DNA from: Sphingosinithalassobacter tenebrarum
GTDB taxonomy: Bacteria; Pseudomonadota; Alphaproteobacteria; Sphingomonadales; Sphingomonadaceae
Length of the DNA stretch: 64,000 nucleotides
Reading direction: 5' to 3'
NCBI RefSeq assembly: GCF_011057975.1
Contig: NZ_CP049109.1
Span: 1,271,001-1,335,000, forward strand
This document shows, piece by piece, positions 34,671 to 42,514 of this stretch. The first letter of the stretch is position 1. Each line of letters begins with the position of its first letter. The position numbers and the translations under genes were made by a program. Below the pieces are notes generated by a model, which was not told where the DNA came from, ran no database searches, and worked only from the letters and a program-made list of their open reading frames with translations.

Positions 34671-35660
34671 TTGGTCAATCCAGATGACATTCGTATCAAG
34701 GTCGATCTTAAGAAGCCGTTTCCGCGATCAATAATATCGCGCCAGCTTTCGGATTTTGGATATTGCCTAGTCAAGCCTTCTTCAACTGGTGAGAATGCCC
34801 TCCTAGAGGTTGCTAAGCACTTCGGTCGAATCCAGCGTCACGAGCGCAGTCGACGCAACGGCGTAGTCGATGTCACCTCGGATGATCGACTTCAAACGCA
34901 GATATCAGAAAAATTCAAAGGGCTAGGCACGGCGAGATTTGGCCCGCACACTGACGGGGCGTTTCTCAACGCTATTTACAGCGATGAGAGGGGATATAAG
35001 CGCCATATTTCGCCACCATCCTATCTCATTTTGCAGTGCGTCCAGCAAGCACGTGAGGGCGGCGAATCGACCCTGATTGATGGTCAAGAGGTGTATAGAA
35101 AAGTTAAGGCGCTAGCGCCTTCGATATACCAGCTTCTTTGTGAAGGCATCTTCCATTTTGTGCGCAGTGCCGACAAGAGGCTGTTTCCTATTGAAGCTCC
35201 GGTTTTCAAGGTGCTCGCGAACGGAAATCTCTCTATAAGATATCGAGAGGAATTTATTGTAAGTACAGCTTACGATGGTCAGCGATTACGAGTTGCAGAT
35301 GCGCTCCGGCAGTTTCGTGAGCAGTGCATTATGCACCCCGATTGCGGCAGGCCGCTTATGCTTACACCGGGAGATGTCCTGATAATAGACAATTTTCGAA
35401 TGCTTCATGGCCGAGCGGGCTTCAAGGTGGTCGATGGCCATCACCGACACCTTCGTAGGGTATGGGTGATGGATGAGCATCACTTAATTCGCCTCAATGG
35501 CGACGAGCCTTGGGACATTACAAGCGAGCAAGGTGGGCTGGCCGAGTTCCGCGCGCGCGTCTTGCCGTATGATGACGGGATCGTTACATCGTACGGCGCG
35601 TTGAGTGGCTCGGACAACCATTCAAATTTTATTCATGCCGAGCTCGGCATAAAGAGTTGA
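34671..35660 (+). CDS. TauD/TfdA-family Fe(II)/2-oxoglutarate oxygenase
   Basis: A 329-residue oxygenase. The iron-binding His-x-Asp lies in FGPHTDGAF (about residues 102-104), the distal His in FRMLHGRAGF, and the 2-oxoglutarate Arg in RHLRRVWVMD. The order and spacing fit the TauD/GBBH-like clade; the substrate is unknown. The start is TTG at 34671 with GGGGGAG four bases away. GC is lower than in the neighbours. It is followed by a gene for a short acidic peptide, which suggests a peptide-modifying or small-molecule pathway. Confidence 0.85.
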   Translation: MVNPDDIRIKVDLKKPFPRSIISRQLSDFGYCLVKPSSTGENALLEVAKHFGRIQRHERSRRNGVVDVTSDDRLQTQISEKFKGLGTARFGPHTDGAFLNAIYSDERGYKRHISPPSYLILQCVQQAREGGESTLIDGQEVYRKVKALAPSIYQLLCEGIFHFVRSADKRLFPIEAPVFKVLANGNLSIRYREEFIVSTAYDGQRLRVADALRQFREQCIMHPDCGRPLMLTPGDVLIIDNFRMLHGRAGFKVVDGHHRHLRRVWVMDEHHLIRLNGDEPWDITSEQGGLAEFRARVLPYDDGIVTSYGALSGSDNHSNFIHAELGIKS

Positions 35661-35714
35661 GTATTGCGAAATATTAATGTAATATTAAATGGTGTTTAGC
35701 TACGGGGGGTGAAT

Positions 35715-35975
35715 ATGGCAACCAATTATGAAATCCGTGGCGAAAAAGATAACATGGAAAAAAGTGCTAAGACGACCAATCTAGATTATCCAACTGCTGA
35801 AATGATTCAGCGGGAGGATACAATTTACGCAACATTTCTTGGTGCGGTTAATACCGATGTGGTTGATGGTGTGGAGGATTTAGAAAAAATTGATCCTCGC
35901 CTCAAAGTTATCCGAATAGGCGATGCTGAAGAGCTTCATAATCAAGGTTTAGGTGACCTTGATTTGGGCTGTTAG
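35715..35975 (+). CDS. short acidic peptide, possible oxygenase substrate
   Basis: An 86-residue peptide beginning MATNYEIRGEKDNMEKSAKT, with the middle AEMIQREDTIYATFLGAVNT and ending NQGLGDLDLGC with a C-terminal Cys. It is strongly acidic, has no signal peptide and no membrane span. GGGGGG lies five bases before the ATG at 35715 (a GTG at 35709 is the alternative start). It sits 54 bases after the oxygenase and shares its low GC. It could be a ribosomally made precursor; this is inference. Confidence 0.6.
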   Translation: MATNYEIRGEKDNMEKSAKTTNLDYPTAEMIQREDTIYATFLGAVNTDVVDGVEDLEKIDPRLKVIRIGDAEELHNQGLGDLDLGC

Positions 35976-36034
35976 CAAATTTCTGATTCCCACATATTTC
36001 TAAGCTACTCCCAATGGAGCCGCCGCTACTGCTC

Positions 36035-37450
36035 TCATCCCATGTCGGGTCCAAGCTCTGGGCCGCTATCTCGGCCCGCGTCCCGTTCGGCATCGGCGCT
36101 GCGGCTATAGCGGTCCTGTAGCCAATGTAGGCGGTCTTCGCTGCCGGACCGCCCTTGCTCCGTATTTCTGGAAAGCGTGGCCTCGGCCTGAGTGCGTTGC
36201 TGGTTCGCTTGCAACCAGTCGAGCCGTGCTGATGGCGAACGTACCGCGCCGCGCTGTTCCGCAAGATCGCGGTGGATCTCCGACAGGCGCGTATCGTGGC
36301 CCTGCCGAACCGCGACAATCCGTTGCTGTAGTGCCTGCCGTTCGGCGAGCTGCGCCTCGGTCATCGCCTGCCGCTGGTCGCGGTCGCGCATGAACCCGGC
36401 ATAGGCTTCGCGTTCATTCTGCTCGTGGGTCTTGGCATAGCGGCCCGACAAGCGGTCCCAGAAACCGGACAGACCATTACGCAGCCGTGCGGCGCGTTCC
36501 TGCGTTTCGGTCTGCTGCCGCGCGGCTTGCCCCTCCGCCATGCGCTGACGTTCCGATGCATGCGCATCGCGCATAGCCTGCCGTTCGCGACTGAGCGGGG
36601 CCATTTCCGTCACCTTGGCACGCTCGACCTCGCCCATCAGCCGATGGAGTGTGGGTCCCACGCTGCGGGCGATATGGTCGCGAGTCTGTTCGATATCGCG
36701 CAAGTCCTCGGCGGCCCCCAGCCGTTCGCGGACCTCCTTGGTCTTGCGTCCCAGCAAGCGGGAGAGCGCCATGGCCTCGCCCTGCCATGTCAGCGCGACA
36801 TAGCCGCGACGATCGCCGCGTGCGAGATAGAGGCCTCGTGCCTCCAATGCCTGCTGCATCGTCTCGCGGTTGTCGGACACCGCCCATGCTTCCTGTGCCA
36901 GCATTTTGAGTGTCTTGGGGTCGCGGCCCTCGCGCTTGGCTTGATGATACAGAGCAAGATCGAAGTTGCGCGGGTCGCGCTCGGTGCGGTCAATATATCC
37001 GGCGGGCAGGTTCCAACCCTGTTCGAGAAACAGCCCCTTGGAGATCTCGTGCAGCTTGTTCTTGTAGAAGGGCAACGCGATGACGGCTTGGCGCTCATGA
37101 TCGATGCGCGACCAGACCGCGTGCATGTGCCGTCTGCCTTCCTTTTCGTGAAACAGCGTGATGCGTGGCTGTCCGGTCAGCCCGTTCTGCTGCTCGATCT
37201 CCTCCACGGTGCGCTCGAACACGGCTGTATCGACCTGCGCATTTTCTGGCGGCGACAGCGAGACGCTGAACAGCGGCTTGCGAGATTTGATGCCCGCGCT
37301 CATCGCATGGACTTCGGCTAACGCGCCCGCGACATCCTCGCTCATGAAGCCGCGCACTTCATGCTGTTCGATATGCTCGTTGTCTTGCTCGTTGAGGAGA
37401 TGACGGGCAAGCGCGTTCGGGGAGCCTCTGGTCGAGGCTTTGAGAATCAC
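36035..37450 (-). CDS. relaxase/mobilisation nuclease
   Basis: A 471-residue relaxase that would nick the transfer origin. The N-terminal domain begins MILKASTRGSPNALARHLLN; the metal-binding histidines lie in FHEKEGRRHMHAVWSRID (His101, His108 and His110). There is no tyrosine before residue 129, so the usual Tyr nucleophile near the N-terminus is absent; His17 in ARHLL is conserved-looking. The C-terminal half is helical and charged. Its start overlaps the MobC-like gene (ATGA). Confidence 0.88.
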   Translation of the reverse strand: MILKASTRGSPNALARHLLNEQDNEHIEQHEVRGFMSEDVAGALAEVHAMSAGIKSRKPLFSVSLSPPENAQVDTAVFERTVEEIEQQNGLTGQPRITLFHEKEGRRHMHAVWSRIDHERQAVIALPFYKNKLHEISKGLFLEQGWNLPAGYIDRTERDPRNFDLALYHQAKREGRDPKTLKMLAQEAWAVSDNRETMQQALEARGLYLARGDRRGYVALTWQGEAMALSRLLGRKTKEVRERLGAAEDLRDIEQTRDHIARSVGPTLHRLMGEVERAKVTEMAPLSRERQAMRDAHASERQRMAEGQAARQQTETQERAARLRNGLSGFWDRLSGRYAKTHEQNEREAYAGFMRDRDQRQAMTEAQLAERQALQQRIVAVRQGHDTRLSEIHRDLAEQRGAVRSPSARLDWLQANQQRTQAEATLSRNTEQGRSGSEDRLHWLQDRYSRSADAERDAGRDSGPELGPDMG

Positions 37451-37821
37451 GGCTCGCCCCGAATACCCAGTGCCTGCATCAGCATCGTGCGCATCGCCGC
37501 GATATCGCGGGCGGCTCGTTCAAGGGCGGAACGGGTTAGATCATCAGCAGCCAGCGAACCGGAGTTCGCGGCCTTGGCGAGTTGGTTGATGTTGGTGGAG
37601 AGGCGCGACTGGCCGAGCAACCCCATAAGCCGCGACAATGTTTGATGATCGCGCACAGGCGTTTTGCCGCGCGTCTTCGGCGGCGGGGAATCGGGGTCGA
37701 ACACCCGCCATTTGATGTAGGCCGCCAGCGTCATGCCCGCCGCGTCCAGCTCAAGCCGCGCACGCTCTTCGGGCGTCAGCCGCAAACAGAACGGGGATGG
37801 TCGGGGCTGGCGGTCGGTCAT
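37447..37821 (-). CDS. mobC: MobC-like relaxosome protein
   Basis: A 124-residue accessory protein. The start FCLRLTPEERARLELDAAGM followed by TLAAYIKWRVF is a ribbon-helix-helix-like DNA-binding region; the C-terminal LSTNINQLAKAANSGSL is the MobC signature, which helps open the transfer origin. Translationally coupled to the relaxase. Confidence 0.85.
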   Translation of the reverse strand: MTDRQPRPSPFCLRLTPEERARLELDAAGMTLAAYIKWRVFDPDSPPPKTRGKTPVRDHQTLSRLMGLLGQSRLSTNINQLAKAANSGSLAADDLTRSALERAARDIAAMRTMLMQALGIRGEP

Positions 37822-38341
37822 GCTCTCTTAGGGGAAAATGAAAAAGCGCACTGGTCACGCGCCCATGGGGACGCGCGAACAATGCGCTTGGTGTTGAATA
37901 GGGTTGGGGGGTTAGTTTAAGCCGCTCACGGCTCTGGCGCAGCGAAATCGGTTTGAGGGGCTTCCAGAACGCCGTCCGGCAGGTCCTTTAGCACCTCGCT
38001 CCAATCCGCTAGAATGTTGAAAAGCTGATTTGTGGTGGGTGTATCTAAGTCCACCAATTCCCTTCGGGAATTGCCTTTGCCCCGGTTCGTTTCCGATCCC
38101 CGGCGTGCCTCCAGGTTCTTCAGGGATTCCGCGCCCGCTGTACGGGCTGCCGGCTACCCGCTTTTCAGATAGCCGTTCCGATCCGTTGCCTTCCTGCCGG
38201 CGGTTAACCACTGCCGCCCCGGGCTTAGCTTGCTTTCCTGCATCTGGTGCGCGCGACTGCGCTCCGGCGTCCCGAAATTAAACGTTGCTTAACCATAAAG
38301 CGGCGTGGCGCGGATCGTAAACGCCGCGTTAACGTGTCGCC
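37822..38341. other. non-coding region: element end, possible transfer origin
   Basis: About 520 bases hold no convincing gene. The left part contains inverted repeats upstream of mobC. A short hairpin AATTCCC-TTC-GGGAATT lies at about 38057-38073. The junction between element and chromosome must lie here, because a core-type small gene begins at 38342, but no copy of the tRNA end longer than TCCACCA (38051-38057) was found to define it. Confidence 0.5.
37844..37889. promoter_or_regulatory. candidate oriT inverted repeat
   Basis: AAGCGCA (37844-37850) and TGCGCTT (37883-37889) are perfect arms around an imperfect CGCGCCCATGGGGACGCGCG core, immediately upstream of mobC and the relaxase. This is the usual place for a transfer origin. 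The nick site is not identified. Confidence 0.4.
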
Positions 38342-38509
38342 ATGAGCAACCAGTTTCGCATCGCCGATGGCCGGGGGGGCCATCCCTTCCGCAGCACCAT
38401 GCGTTCCGAAGCTCTCGCCCGGCGCCGCGTCCGGGAGGACAGCGACCTGAAGCTGTTTCTGCTCAGCTTCTCGGCATTCTTCGTCTGTTTCTACACGTTC
38501 ATCGCCTGA
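38342..38509 (+). CDS. 55-residue single-span protein
   Basis: MSNQFRIADGRGGHPFRSTM continues to a basic stretch and a C-terminal membrane span (LKLFLLSFSAFFVCFYTFIA). It is the first gene beyond the mobile element; high GC and a coding-like pattern suggest a conserved sphingomonad small protein. Too short for automatic gene calls. No function is known. Confidence 0.65.
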   Translation: MSNQFRIADGRGGHPFRSTMRSEALARRRVREDSDLKLFLLSFSAFFVCFYTFIA

Positions 38510-38522
38510 ACCGGCCGGTTCA
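38507..38522. terminator. palindromic putative terminator
   Basis: TGAACCGGCCGGTTCA is a perfect 16-base palindrome spanning the stop of the 55-residue gene and the end of the convergent transporter gene. There is no clear T run, so termination is only likely. Confidence 0.4.
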
Positions 38523-39797
38523 GTGATGCGGAACCGCGCCGGCCTTGTGCAGCAGCCAGCCGGTCCATGCCGAGGCCAGGCACAGCGCGAACACCACCCA
38601 AAGCCCGCCGAGCACCGGCATTCCCGCCTCGACCGCGGCCCAGATGCCGACCGATCCGATCACCATCGCGCCCGAGCTGAGGATATTGTTCGCCGCGACC
38701 GTGCGTGACGTCTGCGACTTGTCGACCGTGGTGGTGAGGAAGGCATAGAGCGGCACGACGAACATGCCGCCCGTGGTGGCGATCATGGCGAGATCGAACA
38801 GGATGCGCCAGGTTCCCGGCAGCGCCAGGAATTCGGCGGTGTTGTGCAGTCCGGTATCGGGGCGTTGCTCCCAGCCATTGGCGGCGAAGAAGAAATCGAC
38901 GACGAAGGCCGCCATCACCAGTACCGACGCCGGGCCGTATTTGGCCGAGACCTCGCCCTTGAGCAGACGGTTGATGATCACCGATCCGATCGCGATGCCG
39001 ACCGAGAAGATGGCGAGGAAAACGCTCGCCACGTCCTTTTGCGCATGAAAGACATTCTTCACCAGCGGCGGAAAGAGCACGCCGAGGATTGCCGCGACCG
39101 ACCAGAAGACACTCATCGCCAGAATGGCCAGCGCGACGCGGCGGATGTGCAGTGTCGCCGAGATCAGGTGATAGGAAGAGCGGAAGACGTTGAAATCGAG
39201 CTTCAGCTTGGTGAGCGGCGGCGCGGACGGAATGCGCAGCGAGGCGAGCCAGCCGAGCAGCGCGATCAGGATCACTGCGACTGCCGCGACATAGGCGCTG
39301 AGCAACCCGCCGGCGATCGTACCGCCGAGGATGGCGATATAGGTGCCAGCCTCGATCATCCCGGTGCCGCCGAGCACTTCGTCGTCGCGCAGATGCTGGG
39401 GCAGCACCGAATATTTGATCGGTCCGAAAAAGGCCGAATGCACGCCCATGCCGAACAGGGCGAGCAGCATCAGTTCGATATGCGCGGTGAAGATGCCGAA
39501 GGCACCGACGGACATGATGGCGACTTCCGCCGCCTTGATGATCCGCATGATCCGCGCCTTGTCATAGCTATCGGCAAGCTGGCCGGCGAGCGCGGAGAAG
39601 AGGAAATAGGGCAGGATGAAGATGCCCGTCGCGATCGCGCTGAAGCGCGTTTCGGCGTCCATGGAATCGTAGATATAATAGGTCGCGAAGAAGACCAGTG
39701 CGTTCTTGAACAGATTGTCGTTGAAGGCACCGAGCGACTGGGTGAGGAAAAGGGGCAGGAAACGCCGTTCCTTGAGGAGCCCGACGGCGTGAATCAT
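38520..39797 (-). CDS. MFS transporter, LplT-like
   Basis: A 425-residue major facilitator protein with about 12 helices. The start PLFLTQSLGAFNDNLFKNAL and the loop GQLADSYDKARIMRIIKAAE match the LplT group, which flips lysophospholipids inward for re-acylation; here no acyltransferase domain is fused. It is divergent from the phospholipid gene pgsA, in keeping with a membrane-lipid theme. Substrate assignment is by family resemblance. Confidence 0.8.
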   Translation of the reverse strand: MIHAVGLLKERRFLPLFLTQSLGAFNDNLFKNALVFFATYYIYDSMDAETRFSAIATGIFILPYFLFSALAGQLADSYDKARIMRIIKAAEVAIMSVGAFGIFTAHIELMLLALFGMGVHSAFFGPIKYSVLPQHLRDDEVLGGTGMIEAGTYIAILGGTIAGGLLSAYVAAVAVILIALLGWLASLRIPSAPPLTKLKLDFNVFRSSYHLISATLHIRRVALAILAMSVFWSVAAILGVLFPPLVKNVFHAQKDVASVFLAIFSVGIAIGSVIINRLLKGEVSAKYGPASVLVMAAFVVDFFFAANGWEQRPDTGLHNTAEFLALPGTWRILFDLAMIATTGGMFVVPLYAFLTTTVDKSQTSRTVAANNILSSGAMVIGSVGIWAAVEAGMPVLGGLWVVFALCLASAWTGWLLHKAGAVPHH

Positions 39798-39923
39798 GCG
39801 AAAAACGACCCCTGCTGGTCCGCGTTGGTGGCAGCGCCATAGCCGAGGCGCGCGCGCCGTATCAATCGCTTATATCACCCGGCCCCCTCCCGTTCGCCGA
39901 GGCGTAGTGCTAGGAACGGCGCG

Positions 39924-40484
39924 ATGCTGAACTTGCCGAACCTGCTCACGCTCTCGCGGATCGTCGCGCTTCCGCTGCTCATCGCGCTGCTGTGGTGGCC
40001 GCAATGGCAGTCGGGATATCTGGCCGCCTTCGTCCTCTATGTGCTGATGGCCGTGACCGACTGGTTCGACGGCCATCTTGCGCGCAAGCAGCAGATCGTT
40101 TCAAAACTCGGGACGTTCCTCGATCCGATCGCCGACAAGGCGATGGTGACGGCGGTGCTGCTGATGCTGGTCGCACAGGGTGTGATCGCCGAGGTGCACG
40201 TGATCGCGGCGATCCTGATCCTGCTGCGCGAGATCATCGTGTCGGGGCTGCGGGAATTTCTCGGCGGGCTGCCGCATTCGGTGGCGCTGCCGGTGTCGAA
40301 ACTCGCCAAGTGGAAGACGACGTTTCAGCTCGTCGCCCTGGGCGCACTGATTCTCGTTCCCGTACTGCCGGGCTTGGCGTGGATTGCCGCACTGGGCCTT
40401 GTTACCCTGTGGCTGGCGGCGGCGCTGACGCTGATCACTGGCTGGGACTATCTCCGCGTCGGCCTGCGGCATATGGATAGCTGA
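39924..40484 (+). CDS. pgsA: CDP-diacylglycerol-glycerol-3-phosphate 3-phosphatidyltransferase
   Basis: A 186-residue inner-membrane enzyme making phosphatidylglycerol phosphate. The CDP-alcohol transferase motif is complete: DWFDGHLARKQQIVSKLGTF followed by LDPIADK. About five helices. Its stop overlaps the start of moaD, forming a pgsA-moaD-moaE operon as in other sphingomonads. Confidence 0.93.
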   Translation: MLNLPNLLTLSRIVALPLLIALLWWPQWQSGYLAAFVLYVLMAVTDWFDGHLARKQQIVSKLGTFLDPIADKAMVTAVLLMLVAQGVIAEVHVIAAILILLREIIVSGLREFLGGLPHSVALPVSKLAKWKTTFQLVALGALILVPVLPGLAWIAALGLVTLWLAAALTLITGWDYLRVGLRHMDS

Positions 40485-40741
40485 TGGCGATCTGCGTCCT
40501 CTATTTTGCCTGGGTGCGCGAAGCGGTCGGCACCGGCGAGGAGACCGTCGATCCGCCCGAGGCAGTGCGTACCGTCGCCGATCTTGTCGAATGGTTGCGC
40601 GGGCGCAGCGCGGGGCATGACGCGGGCCTGAAGGATGTCGCCAGACTGCGCGCGGCAATCGATCAGAATTTCGTGCCGCTCGACGCCGCGCTGGGCAATG
40701 CGAAGGAAGTCGCGATCTTCCCGCCGGTGACGGGCGGATGA
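40484..40741 (+). CDS. moaD: molybdopterin synthase sulfur carrier subunit
   Basis: An 85-residue ubiquitin-like protein ending FPPVTGG, the Gly-Gly tail that carries the thiocarboxylate used in molybdopterin formation. It begins MAICVLYFAWVREAVGTGEE. Overlaps pgsA by one base and moaE by four. Confidence 0.92.
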   Translation: MAICVLYFAWVREAVGTGEETVDPPEAVRTVADLVEWLRGRSAGHDAGLKDVARLRAAIDQNFVPLDAALGNAKEVAIFPPVTGG

Positions 40742-41184
40742 TCCGCGTTTCGGTTCAGCCCGCGCCGATCGAACTCGGCATCGAAGTCGCCGCGCTGGAA
40801 GAGCGCGGGGCAGGGGGCGTCGCGACTTTCACCGGTGTCGTGCGCGGCGATGATGGCGTTACCGAACTGATGCTCGAACATTATCCCGGCATGACCGAGG
40901 CGGCGCTGGTCAACCTTGCCGAAGCCGCGTTCGAACGCTGGGAGCTGAAGGGCGTGACCATCGTCCACCGCATCGGCGCGATGGTGCCGGGCGATCGCAT
41001 CGTCTTCGTCGGCACCGCCGCCAGCCACCGCAAGGAGGCGCTGGAGGCCTGCGCCTATCTGATTGACCGGCTCAAGACCGACGCGCCGTTCTGGAAGCGC
41101 GAGAAGCTGGGCGGCGAAAGCCGCTGGGTCGAAGCGCGCGGCAGCGACGCCGATGCAGCGGGAAAATGGGATGGCGAGGACTAA
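40738..41184 (+). CDS. moaE: molybdopterin synthase catalytic subunit
   Basis: A 148-residue subunit that converts precursor Z to molybdopterin with MoaD. Characteristic segments are GVATFTGVVRGDDGVTELML-EHYPGM, VTIVHRIGAMVPGDRIVFVG and LKTDAPFWKREKLGGESRWV with the catalytic lysines. Coupled to moaD (ATGA). Confidence 0.93.
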   Translation: MIRVSVQPAPIELGIEVAALEERGAGGVATFTGVVRGDDGVTELMLEHYPGMTEAALVNLAEAAFERWELKGVTIVHRIGAMVPGDRIVFVGTAASHRKEALEACAYLIDRLKTDAPFWKREKLGGESRWVEARGSDADAAGKWDGED

Positions 41185-41248
41185 ACCTCTCTGACGCAAT
41201 AATTTTATTTCGTTGGCATCCCAAATGCCACTGGCGAGTTATTGCGGC

Positions 41249-41929
41249 ATGGAGAGACTTGCCGAACCCAGCTGCGATACGCTCGAGCAAGAGCTGCGCA
41301 CGATCATCGAAGCCCATGACTTCCCCTGTGTCGGCGCCAAGGCGGCGCTGGCACGCGGCAATCTGCGCGTTGTCAGCGCACGCGACATGCTCAGTGCTTG
41401 GAACGACCTGGAAATTCACGGCGCGCTGCTCGAATGGGCGCATGCCTATCGCAAGGCGCCGGAGGGATTCCGCAGCCTGGCGGTGGTGTTCGAGACTCCA
41501 CTCGATCTGGACGAAGCCGATTTCGAAAAGGCGATGTGGCATCGCATCCAGTCCTTCGCCGACAAGGATGCCTGGCTGGGGCAGGAATATGACTCCGATG
41601 TCAGTCCCGATCCCGAAGACCCGCATTTCTCGCTGAGTTTCGGCGGCGAGGCGTTTTTCGTGGTCGGGCTCCATCCCAATGCCTCGCGCCCCGCGCGGCG
41701 CTTTCCGCATCCGACACTCGTGTTCAATCTCCACGATCAGTTCGAGCGGCTGCGCGAGGAAGGCAAATATGAGCGGATGCGCGAGCGCATACTGGCGCGC
41801 GACATCAAGCTTGCCGGCGACATCAATCCGATGCTCGCACGGCACGGTGAGGCGAGCGAGGCACGGCAATATAGCGGGCGCCTCGTCACCAATGGCTGGA
41901 AATGCCCGTTTCAGGATCCCCGCAAATGA
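41249..41929 (+). CDS. YqcI/YcgG-family (GntA-like) putative haem N-oxygenase
   Basis: A 226-residue protein. The segment HDFPCVGAKAALARGNLRVV and the later HPNASRPARRFPHPTLVFNL are typical of the YqcI/YcgG family, which includes the haem-dependent guanidino N-hydroxylase GntA. Start chosen at MERLAEPSCD; Shine-Dalgarno is weak. The stop overlaps the next gene, a DUF1989 protein, by four bases. The substrate here is unknown. Confidence 0.75.
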   Translation: MERLAEPSCDTLEQELRTIIEAHDFPCVGAKAALARGNLRVVSARDMLSAWNDLEIHGALLEWAHAYRKAPEGFRSLAVVFETPLDLDEADFEKAMWHRIQSFADKDAWLGQEYDSDVSPDPEDPHFSLSFGGEAFFVVGLHPNASRPARRFPHPTLVFNLHDQFERLREEGKYERMRERILARDIKLAGDINPMLARHGEASEARQYSGRLVTNGWKCPFQDPRK

Positions 41930-42510
41930 GCCTGGTGGAGATACCGCCCCGCAGCGGCGCCGCCTTTTCGCTCAAGGCCGGGCAGACGCTCAAGGTAATC
42001 GATCCGCAGGGAACGCAGGTCAGTGATTTGCTCGCCTTCGCGGCCGACGACGTTCGCGAAGTCATCTCGAACGGGCGCACGTTCGATTATGAAGAGACGA
42101 TCTCGCTGACCACCGGCAATACGCTCTGGTCGAACCGATCGAACAGGCTGCTCGAAATTGTCGAGGACAGTGTCGGGCGGCATGATTTCCTGCTGACGCC
42201 GTGCAGCGAAGCGACCTTTCGCCATTTCTATCCCGAGCATCCGGTGCATCGCGGCTGTTTCGGCAATCTCGCCGAAGCGCTCGCGCCCTATGGCGTCGAA
42301 GCCGATGCGATCCCGGTGGCGTTCAACGTCTTCATGAACGTGCCGGTCGATGGAGCGACGGGAAAGATCGAAGTGCTGCCGCCGACCAGCGCGCCGGGGG
42401 ATTATATTCGCCTACGCGCCGAATGCGATCTGGTGATCGGTCTGACAGCCTGCTCTGCCTATGCTTCGAACGGCGGCAGCTTCAAGCCGATCCACTACGA
42501 AATCGAATAG
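41926..42510 (+). CDS. DUF1989 / urea carboxylase-associated family protein
   Basis: A 194-residue protein with VEIPPRSGAAFSLKAGQTLK, the VSDLLAF segment, LTPCSEATFRHFYPEHPVHR and the ending CSAYASNGGSFKPIHYEI. DUF1989 includes the carboxyguanidine deiminase subunits of guanidine degradation. Translational coupling to a GntA-like gene suggests both act on one guanidino or related nitrogen compound. No urea carboxylase gene is adjacent. Confidence 0.82.
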   Translation: MSLVEIPPRSGAAFSLKAGQTLKVIDPQGTQVSDLLAFAADDVREVISNGRTFDYEETISLTTGNTLWSNRSNRLLEIVEDSVGRHDFLLTPCSEATFRHFYPEHPVHRGCFGNLAEALAPYGVEADAIPVAFNVFMNVPVDGATGKIEVLPPTSAPGDYIRLRAECDLVIGLTACSAYASNGGSFKPIHYEIE

Positions 42511-42514
42511 GGCC

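Noticed and set aside
38051..38057. TCCACCA as the second attachment site matching the tRNA end
   Set aside because: Only seven bases match, too few to claim an attachment site without an empty-site comparison.
37912..38211. 99-codon minus-strand gene beside mobC
   Set aside because: Composition is Gly/Pro/Arg-rich as in translated non-coding DNA, and it spans hairpins and the probable element border.
38055..38260. Structured RNA (tmRNA, SRP RNA or 6S) in the spacer before 38342
   Set aside because: Hairpins are present, but no tag sequence, SRP core motif or other diagnostic element could be found.
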